From Wagnerdoeblera sp046292685 (GTDB lineage Bacteria > Pseudomonadota > Alphaproteobacteria > Rhodobacterales > Rhodobacteraceae), in contig NZ_JBKBQM010000043.1 of assembly GCF_046292685.1 (NCBI RefSeq), positions 1-24,489 of the forward strand: DNA of 24,489 nucleotides, read 5' to 3'. The translations under genes were made by a program, and so were the position numbers. The notes under the pieces are model-generated. The model worked only from the letters and a program-made list of their open reading frames with translations. It had not been told where the DNA came from and did not search any database. Below are positions 7,153-14,783 of the stretch, piece by piece (within the stretch, counting starts at the first letter, position 1; each line of letters starts with the position of its first letter).

Positions 7153-8565
7153 TCAGTTGGCCGGCCGGCGCGGCGGGCGGGCGCCGCCGCCTTCGGCACG
7201 GCGGTTCGGCTGGCCTTGCGGGCGCGGGGCCTGCGGCCTGGCCTTGGCGGGCTGGTCGCCGGCGCGCGGGGCGGGCTTGCCGCCGCGCGGGCCTTGCGCC
7301 TGCGGCTTGGCCGCCGCCGCGCCTTCGGCGGGCTTGGCGCCCGGGCGCGCCGCGGCCTTGGGCGGCCGCGGTCTGGCCCCGCCCTGTTCCTGGCCGGGGC
7401 GGCGCGGCGCGTGCGTGGGCCGGGCGACCCCGCCGGCGTGCGGGGTGCCGCCGATCACCGGAATCGGCTGGCCGGTCACCTTTTCCACGGCGCGCAATTC
7501 CTCCATCTCGGCGGGCGCGCAGAAGGCCACCGCCTTGCCGGATGCCCCGGCCCGCGCCGTGCGCCCGATGCGGTGCACGTAGTTGTCCGGCACGTTCGGC
7601 AGGTCGTAGTTGTAGACATGGCGCACCAGCGGAATGTCGATGCCTCGCGCGGCCACATCGGTGGCCACCAGCACATCCAGCTCGCCGTTGCGGAAGGCGG
7701 CCAGCGTGCGCTCGCGGTGGTTCTGGCTCTTGTTGCCGTGGATCGACCCGGCCGAAAAGCCCCAGGACACCAGCAGCTTCATCAGCTTTTCCGCGCCGTG
7801 CTTGGTGCGGTTGAACACCAGCGCCGCCTCGCCGGGGTGTTGCAGCAGGTAGGTCTCCAGCAGCCTGGCCTTGTCGCCCTGGTTGACGAAATGCACCGCC
7901 TGGTCGATGCGGTCGGCCGTCTTGCCCGGCGGGTTCACCGCCACCTTCACCGGGTCGCGCAGGTATTCCGCGGCCAGCTCGTCGATCAGCTTGGGCATGG
8001 TGGCCGAAAACATCAGCGTCTGGCGCTTCAGCGGCAGATGGCGCGCGATCTTGCGCAGCAGGTGGATGAAGCCCATGTCCAGCATCTGGTCGGCCTCGTC
8101 CAGCACCAGATAGCCGGTGGCATCCAGCGTCAGCGCGCGGCGTTCCAGCAGGTCGATCAGCCGGCCCGGGGTGGCCACCAGCACATCGGCGCCGCGCGCC
8201 AGCGCCTCGGCCTGCTTGTTCAGCGAGGCGCCGCCGATCACCTTGAGCACCTTCACCGAGGTGCCGCGGGTGAACTGCATCAGGTGGTCGGCGATCTGGC
8301 CCACCAGCTCGCGCGTGGGCGCCAGGATCAGCGCGCGCACCGTGCGCGGCGCCGGCGGGTGGCCCAGCCCCAGAATCCGGTTCAGCAGCGGCAGGCCGAA
8401 GGCCGCCGTCTTGCCGGTGCCGGTCTGCGCCAGGCCCATCAGGTCGCGGCCCTTCAGCACTTCGGGAATGGCCTGCACCTGGATCGGCGTCGGGGTGGTG
8501 AACTGCAGGCGCTCCAGCGCCTTGAGAAGATTGGGCGCAAGGCCCAGGTCGGCAAAGGTGGTCAT
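7153..8565 (-). CDS. rhlE: DEAD-box RNA helicase, RhlE-like
   Basis: The 470-residue protein has the complete DEAD-box core: Q motif FTTPTPIQ (about 22-29), motif I AQTGTGKT (46-53), Ia PTREL, Ib TPGR (132-135), motif II DEAD (156-159), motif III SAT (187-189), and motif VI HRIGRTAR (331-338). It unwinds short RNA duplexes in ribosome assembly or mRNA decay. From about residue 380 the protein is a low-complexity tail rich in Arg, Pro, Ala and Gly, usual for RhlE-type helicases and likely to bind RNA. ATG at 8565 is preceded by GGAG at good spacing. It is preceded by a leader of about 155 nt with a strong stem-loop and a possible promoter at the end of chpT. RhlE is the best subfamily match, but other DEAD-box paralogues are possible. 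Confidence 0.9.
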   Translation of the reverse strand: MTTFADLGLAPNLLKALERLQFTTPTPIQVQAIPEVLKGRDLMGLAQTGTGKTAAFGLPLLNRILGLGHPPAPRTVRALILAPTRELVGQIADHLMQFTRGTSVKVLKVIGGASLNKQAEALARGADVLVATPGRLIDLLERRALTLDATGYLVLDEADQMLDMGFIHLLRKIARHLPLKRQTLMFSATMPKLIDELAAEYLRDPVKVAVNPPGKTADRIDQAVHFVNQGDKARLLETYLLQHPGEAALVFNRTKHGAEKLMKLLVSWGFSAGSIHGNKSQNHRERTLAAFRNGELDVLVATDVAARGIDIPLVRHVYNYDLPNVPDNYVHRIGRTARAGASGKAVAFCAPAEMEELRAVEKVTGQPIPVIGGTPHAGGVARPTHAPRRPGQEQGGARPRPPKAAARPGAKPAEGAAAAKPQAQGPRGGKPAPRAGDQPAKARPQAPRPQGQPNRRAEGGGARPPRRPAN

Positions 8566-8604
8566 GTCGGCTCCGTCCCCCGTCCGGGGGCGCAACAAGG
8601 GAAC

Positions 8605-8647
8605 ACCGGCAGACGACGCCAGGGCGAATGCCCGGGCGCTTGCCGGT
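8605..8647 (-). promoter_or_regulatory. Strong stem-loop in the rhlE leader
   Basis: The outer arms ACCGGCA (8605-8611) and TGCCGGT (8641-8647) are a perfect 7-bp match. They enclose a second stem, CGCC-A-GGGC / GCCC-G-GGCG, with a GAAT loop and one mismatch. The structure lies 39 nt upstream of the rhlE start codon. On the gene strand it is followed by TGTTCCCTTGTTG, which is only moderately U-rich, so it could be an attenuator, a helicase-sensitive leader, or a terminator of chpT read-through. Confidence 0.5.
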
Positions 8648-8727
8648 TTCGGTGCCCCTGCGTGATGGTGGGAACCTTGCCTGTGCCCGATCGGTGCTCA
8701 CGCGGCACGGGGCTGACAGACGCCTTG

Positions 8728-8756
8728 CACATGGGGCCTGCGCCGCCCGATGTCAA
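8728..8756 (-). promoter_or_regulatory. Putative housekeeping promoter of rhlE
   Basis: A consensus -35 TTGACA (8751-8756) is followed after 17 bp by CATGTG (8728-8733), a weak -10. The -35 hexamer contains the chpT stop codon. Transcription would start near 8721, giving a leader of about 155 nt before rhlE. Confidence 0.4.
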
Positions 8757-9364
8757 GCCGCACCGGGCCCCCAGGCCAGATCCAGCGCGGTTTCGCCGAC
8801 ATCGACGCGGGCCGGCCCGGGGCCGTTCATCAGCTCGCGCCGCAACAGGCCGAACTGCACCTGCGGCGCGGTCAGCGCCTGCGCCGCCGCCGCATCGGTC
8901 AACAGCGCCCACAGCCCCGGCTCCACCTTCAGCCGCCGCCCGGCGGCCTGCGCCGTCCACACCGGCCCCTCGCGCCCGACCCGGATCGTGCCGCCAAAGG
9001 GCAGCGCGCTTTCCAGGCACAACAGCGCCAGGAACGCCCGCCGCACCTCGGCCCGCGGCAAGTCGCCCGTGACCTGCCAGTCCACCGCCAGCCGCCCGCC
9101 ATCGGTCCAGTCGCGCAGCAGCCCGAGGATTTCCGGCCGCCCCATGCGCTGTTCGCCCCCCGACACGCCAAAGGCCACCCGCAGAAACCGGATGCGCGCC
9201 TGGGCGCTGGCCACGCTTTGCGCGATCAGCGCCACCTCGGGGCGCGCCGCCCCGCCATCGAGCATCAGGAGCTCCACCCCGTTGCCGATGGCGCCCAAAG
9301 GGCTGATAAGGTCATGGCAGATGCGCGACCCCAGCAGGGCCGCAAGATCTGGATCGTCCGACAC
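8753..9364 (-). CDS. chpT: Histidine phosphotransferase ChpT
   Basis: This 203-residue protein matches ChpT, the phosphotransferase that relays phosphate from the hybrid kinase CckA to CtrA and CpdR in alphaproteobacterial cell-cycle and motility control. The N-terminal helix has the phospho-acceptor motif RICHDLISPLGAIGNG with H17; a degenerate GHKL-like domain follows (about 85-200). The start is a GTG at 9364 preceded by AAAGGGG at good spacing; another GTG six codons upstream (9382) is possible. The gene is divergent from the DUF3553 gene with only 30 bp between starts, so its promoter must overlap that coding region. Confidence 0.88.
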   Translation of the reverse strand: MSDDPDLAALLGSRICHDLISPLGAIGNGVELLMLDGGAARPEVALIAQSVASAQARIRFLRVAFGVSGGEQRMGRPEILGLLRDWTDGGRLAVDWQVTGDLPRAEVRRAFLALLCLESALPFGGTIRVGREGPVWTAQAAGRRLKVEPGLWALLTDAAAAQALTAPQVQFGLLRRELMNGPGPARVDVGETALDLAWGPGAA

Positions 9365-9394
9365 GTCGTCCCCTTTCGTCACCGGAGCCTCGCC

Positions 9395-9574
9395 TTGCGC
9401 CACCTGAACGACATGCTGGAACCCGGAATGCTGGTCGTGCACCCCGCGCACCCCGAATGGGGGCTGGGGCAGGTGCAATCGAACATCGGCGGCCGGGTCA
9501 CGGTAAACTTCGAACACGAAGGCAAGGTCGTGCTGATGTCCGAATACGTGACGCTGACGCCGGTTTACCGCTGA
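9395..9574 (+). CDS. DUF3553 family small protein
   Basis: The 59-residue protein contains the DUF3553 signature: LEPGMLVVHPAHPEWGLGQV, then NIGGRVTVNFEHEGK. The compact, Gly-rich beta fold resembles small barrels such as the CarD/UvrD-tail type, but the function is not established. A TTG at 9395 is preferred because GGAG lies 7 nt upstream and the resulting MRHLNDMLEPG start looks like that of relatives; the ATG at 9413 would give 53 residues but has no ribosome site. It is divergent from chpT and followed after 129 nt by olsB. Confidence 0.75.
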   Translation: MRHLNDMLEPGMLVVHPAHPEWGLGQVQSNIGGRVTVNFEHEGKVVLMSEYVTLTPVYR

Positions 9575-9606
9575 ACACACCGCAAGATAGCGCAGCCTTC
9601 GCAGAA

Positions 9607-9656
9607 TGCAACCTGGGGTCGGATTCGGTTGCAATGCCCGGCGGCGATGCTAAAAG
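9607..9656 (+). promoter_or_regulatory. Possible olsBA promoter with inverted repeat
   Basis: A perfect 7-bp inverted repeat, TGCAACC (9607-9613) and GGTTGCA (9627-9633), overlaps a -35-like TTGCAA (9629-9634). A -10-like TAAAAG follows after 16 bp (9651-9656). The start of olsB is about 48 nt farther on. The repeat could be an operator or the terminator stem of the DUF3553 gene. No Pho box is visible. Confidence 0.35.
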
Positions 9657-9703
9657 CCGCTTGCCGCCGGGCTGCCCGGCCCAAGCCCGGACCGACCTCG
9701 CCC

Positions 9704-10489
9704 ATGACGCCGACCGAGCCGCATTTCACCCTGCGACTGGCCCGCGACGACCGCGACCTGCGCGCGGCGCAGCGCCTGCGCTACGAGGTGTTCGTGGCCG
9801 AGCTGGGCGGCGATGGCCCGATGGTCGATCACGCCGCGCGGCTGGAGGCCGACCGCTTCGACCCCTATTTCGACCACCTCCTGCTCATCGACACCCGGCG
9901 CGACGGCGACCGGCTGGAAGACGTGGTCGGCGTCTACCGCCTGTTGCCTTGCGACCGGGTCGCGGCGGCCGGGGGCTTTTACTCCGAAACCGAATACGAC
10001 CTGACGCGGCTCAAGGCCTCGGGGCGGCGGCTGCTGGAACTGGGCCGGTCCTGCGTGCACCGCGACTACCGCGGCGGCACGGCGATGTATCACCTGTGGA
10101 ACGCGCTGGCCGATTATGTCCTCGACCGCCAGATCGAGGTGATGTTCGGCACCGCCAGCTTTCACGGCACCGATGTTGCCGCCTTGCGCGCGCCGCTGGC
10201 CTATCTGTTCCACCACCATCTGGCGCCGCCCGACCTGCGCGTGGTCGCCCGCCCGCCGCACCGGCTGGACATGAACCTGCTGCCCCCCGACCGGATCGAC
10301 CGCCGCGCCGCAATGGCCGCCACCCCCGCGCTCATCAAGGCCTATCTGCGGCTGGGCGGCTTTGTCGGCGATGGCGCCTGGATCGACCACGATTTCAACA
10401 CCACCGACGTCTGCCTGCTGATGGACACCGGCCGCATGTCCGAAAAGCACCGCCAGTATTACCAGCGCAAATCCGGGGGCGCGGCGTGA
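9704..10489 (+). CDS. olsB: L-ornithine N(alpha)-acyltransferase
   Basis: The 261-residue protein is OlsB, which transfers a 3-hydroxyacyl group from acyl-ACP to the alpha-amino group of ornithine to give lyso-ornithine lipid. The family's N-terminal block is clear (RLRYEVFVAELGG, about residues 26-38), as is the central core LLELGRSCVHRDYRGG followed by LWNALADYV. The C-terminal part carries the FNTTDV motif. The ATG at 9704 is chosen by homology of MTPTEPHFTLRLA; the ribosome site is weak. The stop overlaps the olsA GTG start, so the two are translationally coupled, as expected for enzymes acting in sequence. Confidence 0.92.
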   Translation: MTPTEPHFTLRLARDDRDLRAAQRLRYEVFVAELGGDGPMVDHAARLEADRFDPYFDHLLLIDTRRDGDRLEDVVGVYRLLPCDRVAAAGGFYSETEYDLTRLKASGRRLLELGRSCVHRDYRGGTAMYHLWNALADYVLDRQIEVMFGTASFHGTDVAALRAPLAYLFHHHLAPPDLRVVARPPHRLDMNLLPPDRIDRRAAMAATPALIKAYLRLGGFVGDGAWIDHDFNTTDVCLLMDTGRMSEKHRQYYQRKSGGAA

Positions 10490-11361
10490 CGATGCTGTGG
10501 CCGGGCGCCGGGGACGACCCCGGGGGCGGGCGCATCGGGCCGCTCGGGTGGCTGCGGGCCCTCGCGCGCGGGCTGGTGCTGGGCGGCGTCACCTTCGGCT
10601 GCCTCGGGTTGCTGCTGCTGGTGCGGCTGGCGGAACGCCCGCTGTTCGGCCTGCAACGCCCGCTGACGCCGCATATCACGCAGTTCGTCTGCCGCTCGGC
10701 CTTTCGCATCATGGGCATGCGGTTCGTGGTGCGCGGCCGCCCGATGCCGCACCGCGGCGCCGTGGTGGCCAACCACGCCAGCTGGCTCGACATCTTCGCC
10801 CTGAACGCGCCGCAGCGCATCTACTTCGTCTCGAAATCCGAGGTGGCCGGCTGGCCCGGCATCGGCTGGCTGGCGCGCGCCACCGGCACGGTGTTCATCC
10901 AGCGCAAGGGCGCGCAGGCGCTGGCGCAAAAGAATCTGTTCGAGGCCCGCCTTCGCGCCGGGCACAAGCTTCTGTTCTTTCCCGAAGGCACCTCGACCGA
11001 CGGGCTGCGCGTGCTGCCCTTCAAGTCCACCCTGTTCGCGGCCTTCTTTGCCGACGGGCTCGACCGCATCCTGTGGGTGCAGCCGGTGACGCTGATCTAC
11101 ACCGCCCCCGCCGGCGAAGACCCCCGCTTCTACGGCTGGTGGGGCGACATGGAGTTCGGCTCCCACCTGCTCAAGACCCTCGCCGTGCGCCGCCCCGGCG
11201 GGGTCGAGGTGGTGTTCCACGACCCCGTGCGCGTGGCCGACTTTGCCGACCGCAAGGCCCTGGCCGCCCATTGCGAGGCCGCGGTTCGCAGCGCCTTTCC
11301 CGGCGCGGCCTCGGGCGCCGCAGCGGCCGTTCCCGCCGGCGCCGCAGCGGCCAGCGACTGA
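10486..11361 (+). CDS. olsA: Lyso-ornithine lipid O-acyltransferase (AGPAT family)
   Basis: The 291-residue membrane enzyme acylates the hydroxyl of lyso-ornithine lipid to finish ornithine lipid. The acyltransferase motif I NHASWLD is at about 96-102 and motif III FPEGTSTDG at about 165-173. One hydrophobic segment (about 28-47) anchors it to the inner membrane. A GTG at 10486 overlaps the olsB stop as GTGA and has GGGGG at good distance; the ATG two codons later (10492) is an alternative. The C-terminus ends in a low-complexity Ala-rich tail in which a 15-bp sequence is repeated (11314-11328 and 11338-11352). Some relatives also act on lysophosphatidic acid. Confidence 0.9.
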   Translation: MTMLWPGAGDDPGGGRIGPLGWLRALARGLVLGGVTFGCLGLLLLVRLAERPLFGLQRPLTPHITQFVCRSAFRIMGMRFVVRGRPMPHRGAVVANHASWLDIFALNAPQRIYFVSKSEVAGWPGIGWLARATGTVFIQRKGAQALAQKNLFEARLRAGHKLLFFPEGTSTDGLRVLPFKSTLFAAFFADGLDRILWVQPVTLIYTAPAGEDPRFYGWWGDMEFGSHLLKTLAVRRPGGVEVVFHDPVRVADFADRKALAAHCEAAVRSAFPGAASGAAAAVPAGAAAASD

Positions 11362-11639
11362 CATATCTCCGCCTCCCGAACCAACCGCAACACCGCAGGT
11401 CTGGCAGGGGGGCGATGGCGCGGCGCGCGGTCGGCCCCCGGCCTGCGCAGCGCGTGGCGGCGCGCCGAAGGCGCCGGTCGGGGGCGGGCGTGCCATCCCC
11501 CGGGAATCGTTGAGGTTTCAACACGTTCCCCCGGCAGCACCTGCCGCGTCGCCGCGCCCCTGGGTGCGGCAGAACCCATCTCCGGCGGCGCGGCGCAGGC
11601 CGCCCGACCACCGGCCTGCCGTCTCTTGCACCGGCGCCC

Positions 11640-11663
11640 GCCCGCGCCCGCGCCCGCGCCCGC
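11640..11663. repeat. Hexanucleotide repeat (GCCCGC)4
   Basis: Four perfect GCCCGC units in tandem, in the extreme-GC intergenic region. It encodes no supported protein. Confidence 0.7.
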
Positions 11664-12389
11664 GCGCAAGGCGCCGTCGGCTGGCGCGACCCGGCAAGGC
11701 CCTGCGCCACCGGCACCACGGGCGCCGGGGCGCCGCCCTCGGGCAACAACCGCGTCACGGCTGGCCCGCCGGGCACCGGCAGCGCCACGCCGGCGCGCAA
11801 GGCCCCCAGGTGCCAGACCGCCGGCCCCCCTCCGCCCGCCGCCGCGGCCCCCTCGGCCGCGCCGGGTCCGGTCATTCGTCAAGCCTCCCTTGGCGCCAGT
11901 CCGAACCGCACCCCCCCCGAGGCCCGGAGCGGCGGGGGGGGGCGCCAGGGGCGGCATCCGGCCTGCGCGGCGCCCCGGCAAAAGATCGGGCCGATCCTCG
12001 GCCGGTCGGCGCGGCACGCTCTGCCAGAGGCTGGCGCGGGCGGGGCGGCCGCGTGCGGCATCGGTGCCCGCGGATGGCACTGCCGGGCGCTCGTGCGCGG
12101 TCCGGGCGCCGGGCTCGGGGGGCGGCCCGGGGTCTTGCCCGCGGGCGGGCCGGCACGCCCATGTCCGGGGCCGACCTCGGCGCAAACCCGGGCCGGGCGG
12201 CGCACGCCGGCGCCTCGCCCGGCATCCTTCGTCGCAGTCCGCCAGCCGCCGGACCAGACCGCCGCGACACGCCCTTCTCCGCCCGCCGGCACCACCCCCC
12301 CCACCGCCGCCCCGCACCCGCCACCGCCGCCCGCCTAGGCCTCACGCCCCCTGCCGCACCAGCGCGCTGCCCCCCTTTCACCTTGCCAC

Positions 12390-12423
12390 AAATATCCCGG
12401 GGGCCCGGGGGCAGCGCCCCCGG
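12390..12423 (+). repeat. Hairpin repeat, copy 2 (AAATATCCC-type)
   Basis: AAATATCCC (12390-12398) is followed by a G-rich linker and the stem CCGGGGGC-AGC-GCCCCCGG (12405-12423), the same stem and loop as copy 1. CTTTCACCTTG precedes it, as in copy 3. No gene ends close by. Confidence 0.75.
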
Positions 12424-12761
12424 ACGCCAGCCACCCCGGACACCGGCAAGGCTCAACCCGTCCCCGTCGCCTCAGGGCCGACATGCGGTTTAGCGCCCCC
12501 ATGCCCCGTGGCACCGCCGCGCGCAGGCGACCGCCAGGGGCCTTCGGCGCCCGCGCCTGCCCAGGCGGGCCCGGCCGGCGCCAAAGCTCCCTTCGCGCCC
12601 CCGACCGCATCGCCCGGCGAAGGAACGACCGCCCCCGCAAGACCTCGGGCCGGAAAACCCCGGCGCAGGCGCAGGCCTGCGACCATGCAGCCGCAGGGCG
12701 GGGATGTGTTGACAATTCGTTAAAACGGCCGCGCAAGCCATTGATATCTTTGACGCGCAGA

Positions 12762-12782
12762 AATGTCCCTCGCAGGGACATT
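12762..12782 (-). terminator. Possible terminator after tdh
   Basis: AATGTCCCT and AGGGACATT form a perfect 9-bp stem with a 3-nt loop, 20 nt past the tdh stop. On the minus strand it is followed by TCTGCG after the paired TT, so the U-tract is weak. The position at the end of the kbl-tdh operon supports a terminator. Confidence 0.5.
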
Positions 12783-12801
12783 CGCCCGGGCGGCGGGGGC
12801 C

Positions 12802-13827
12802 TCAGCCCCAGTCCAGCACCACCTTGCCCGATTTGCCCGACCGCATCACCTCGAAGGCTTCGGCAAAGCGGTCGGCCGGAAAGCGGTGGGTGATGACGCG
12901 GCGCACGTCCAGGCCGTTTTCCAGCATGGCGATCATCTTGTACCAGGTCTCGAAGATTTCCCGGCCATAGACGCCCTTGATGGTGATGGCCTTGAACACG
13001 ATCCGCGACCAGTCCACCGGCGACTTGCCGGGCGGAATGCCCAGCAGCGCGATCTTGCCGCCCATCACCAGGCTTTCCACCATCTGGTCCAGCGCCTGCT
13101 GGTTGCCCGACATCTCCAGCCCCACGTCGAAGCCCTGCTGCATCTTCAGCCGGGCCATCACCGCGCGCAGATCCTCCTGCGCCACGTTCACCGGGATCAC
13201 GTCGGCCACCTCGGCCGCCAGCGCCAGCCGGTCGGGGTTGATGTCGGTGATGACCACATGCCGCGCGCCCACGTGCCGCGCCACCGCCCCTGCCATGATC
13301 CCGATGGGCCCCGCCCCGGTGATCAGCACGTCCTCGCCCACGAGGTCGAAGGACAGCGCGGTATGCACCGCATTGCCCAGCGGGTCGAGGATGGCGCCGA
13401 TCTCGTCGGGGATGCTGTCGGGCAGCGGCACCACGTTGAAGGCCGGCAGCCGCAGGTATTCGGCAAAGGCGCCGGGTTCGTTCACGCCGATGCCGCGCGT
13501 CTCGGGGTCGAGGTGGAACTTGCCGGCGCGGCTCTGGCGCGAATGCCGGCCGATCAGGTGGCCTTCGCCCGAACAGCGCTGCCCCACCGCCAGATCGGTG
13601 ACGTTGGCCCCCAGCGCCACGATCTCGCCGGCGAACTCGTGCCCGGTGACCAGCCCCAGCGGCACCGTCCGCGCCGCCCAGTCGTCCCAGTTCCAGATGT
13701 GGATGTCGGTGCCGCAGATGCCGGTCTTGCGGACGCGGATCAGCACGTCGTCGGGCCCCGGCTCGGGGATGGGCCGGTCGTCCTGCCACAGGCCGATCTC
13801 GGGGTGCAGCTTGGCAAGCGTCTTCAT
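12802..13827 (-). CDS. tdh: L-threonine 3-dehydrogenase
   Basis: The 341-residue zinc-dependent medium-chain dehydrogenase oxidises threonine to 2-amino-3-ketobutyrate with NAD+. Length equals that of the E. coli enzyme. The catalytic zinc ligands C38 (GICGTDIH) and H63-E64 (TGHEF) are present, and the Rossmann motif is GAGPIG at 171-176. The structural zinc lobe is missing: positions 93, 96, 99 and 107, which are Cys in E. coli Tdh, are Gly, Ser, Ser and Asp. ATG at 13827 has GGGAGG upstream and overlaps the stop of the cysteine-synthase-like gene by 4 nt. It is the last gene of the kbl operon. Confidence 0.95.
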   Translation of the reverse strand: MKTLAKLHPEIGLWQDDRPIPEPGPDDVLIRVRKTGICGTDIHIWNWDDWAARTVPLGLVTGHEFAGEIVALGANVTDLAVGQRCSGEGHLIGRHSRQSRAGKFHLDPETRGIGVNEPGAFAEYLRLPAFNVVPLPDSIPDEIGAILDPLGNAVHTALSFDLVGEDVLITGAGPIGIMAGAVARHVGARHVVITDINPDRLALAAEVADVIPVNVAQEDLRAVMARLKMQQGFDVGLEMSGNQQALDQMVESLVMGGKIALLGIPPGKSPVDWSRIVFKAITIKGVYGREIFETWYKMIAMLENGLDVRRVITHRFPADRFAEAFEVMRSGKSGKVVLDWG

Positions 13828-14783
13828 GGGGTATCCTCCCAAAGATCGGTGGACAGGTATTTCAGCCCGGAATCGCAGACGACGAAGGCTACGGTGCCGC
13901 CGCGTTCGGGGCCTTGCAGCAGTTGAACGGCGGCGGCGAGGTTGGCGCCGGCGGAAAACCCGCCGAAGATGCCTTCATGCCGCGCCAGCAGGCGCGCCAT
14001 GGCGCGCGCCTGGTCGCCGCCGACCGTCAGATACCCGGCCAGCGGCGCGCCGTGCAGGTGCGCCAGATCGGCCATCAGATAGCCGCCGCCCTGGATCGGA
14101 TGGTCCGGGTGGCCGGTATCGCCCCGCGCCAGCGCGGCGGCACCCGCCGGCTCTACCGCGTAGGCGCGCACGCCCCGCGGGGCCAGCGCCCGCGCGACGC
14201 CCCCCAGCGTGCCGCCCGACCCGGCAAAGTCGCAGAACGCGGTGATGGTGCCGCCCGACTGCGCCCAAAGCTCGGCCGCGGTGCCCTGTTCGTGCGCGGC
14301 GGGGTTGCCGGGGTGGCGGAACTGGTCGGCCCGAAAGGCGCCCCGCGCGGCGGCGATCGCGCGGGCCTCGGCCTCGACCAGGGCCAGATCGGCGCCGGTG
14401 ACGCGGCCGGGCACCCCGCCCGGGGCCTGCGGCACCAGCACCACCTCGGCCCCCAGCGCCGCCATCATCCGCGCGCGCTCGCGCGAGTTGCCCGCACTCA
14501 TCACTGCGACGAAGGGGTGGCCCAGAACCCCGCAGCAGATCGCAAGCCCGGTGCCCATGTTGCCCGAGGTCAGCTCGACCACCGTCTGGCCCGGTTGCAG
14601 GCTGCCGTCGGCCCGCGCGGCCTGCAGGATGGCGCGCGCGGCGCGGTCCTTTTTCGAAAAGCCGGGCAGCAGCAGGTCCAGCTTGGCCAGCAGCCGGCCT
14701 TGCAGGCCCAGCCGCGCCGCAAGCCGGTCCAGCGCGACCAGGGGCGTATTGCCGATGGCGTGGGTGACGTCGGGCAGGATCAC
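13824..14783 (-). CDS. Cysteine-synthase-like PLP enzyme (fold type II)
   Basis: This 319-residue protein is a fold-type II PLP enzyme related to CysK/CysM. The PLP lysine is in GFSKKDR (near residue 45), the substrate loop is TSGNMG (TSGNTG in CysK), the phosphate-binding loop is GSGGT, and the final Ser motif is GFSAGAN. The Met in place of the loop Thr, and HPIQGGG in place of the HKIQGIG of CysK, suggest a substrate different from O-acetylserine. It lies between kbl and tdh and overlaps both by 4 nt, so it is surely co-translated with threonine degradation. It could act on threonine, serine or a related amino acid; this is inference. The GTG start at 14783 is fixed by its overlap with the kbl stop. 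Confidence 0.85.
   Translation of the reverse strand: MILPDVTHAIGNTPLVALDRLAARLGLQGRLLAKLDLLLPGFSKKDRAARAILQAARADGSLQPGQTVVELTSGNMGTGLAICCGVLGHPFVAVMSAGNSRERARMMAALGAEVVLVPQAPGGVPGRVTGADLALVEAEARAIAAARGAFRADQFRHPGNPAAHEQGTAAELWAQSGGTITAFCDFAGSGGTLGGVARALAPRGVRAYAVEPAGAAALARGDTGHPDHPIQGGGYLMADLAHLHGAPLAGYLTVGGDQARAMARLLARHEGIFGGFSAGANLAAAVQLLQGPERGGTVAFVVCDSGLKYLSTDLWEDTP

Larger units (their letters stand above)
11362..12801. other. 1.44-kb extreme-GC region without a recognisable gene
   Basis: Long open frames exist in several frames on both strands here, but all are compositionally biased (Arg, Pro, Ala and Gly runs) and none shows a known domain. Three 60-base lines counted by eye gave 85-88% GC. 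Landmarks are an imperfect hairpin (11500-11534), a (GCCCGC)4 hexamer run (11640-11663), copy 2 of the hairpin repeat (12390-12423) and a perfect hairpin near tdh (12762-12782). The region separates two convergent units, olsBA (plus) and kbl-tdh (minus), so no promoter is expected for either. Confidence 0.6.

Noticed and set aside
11171..12493. Several 140-400 codon open frames in the extreme-GC gap
   Set aside because: All are biased to Arg, Pro, Ala and Gly, occur on both strands at once, and show no motif. Stop codons are simply rare at this GC content.
12709..12737. TTGACA at 12709-12714 as a plus-strand promoter
   Set aside because: No acceptable -10 hexamer lies at 16-19 bp, and the next plus-strand gene is far away, so it would have nothing to drive.
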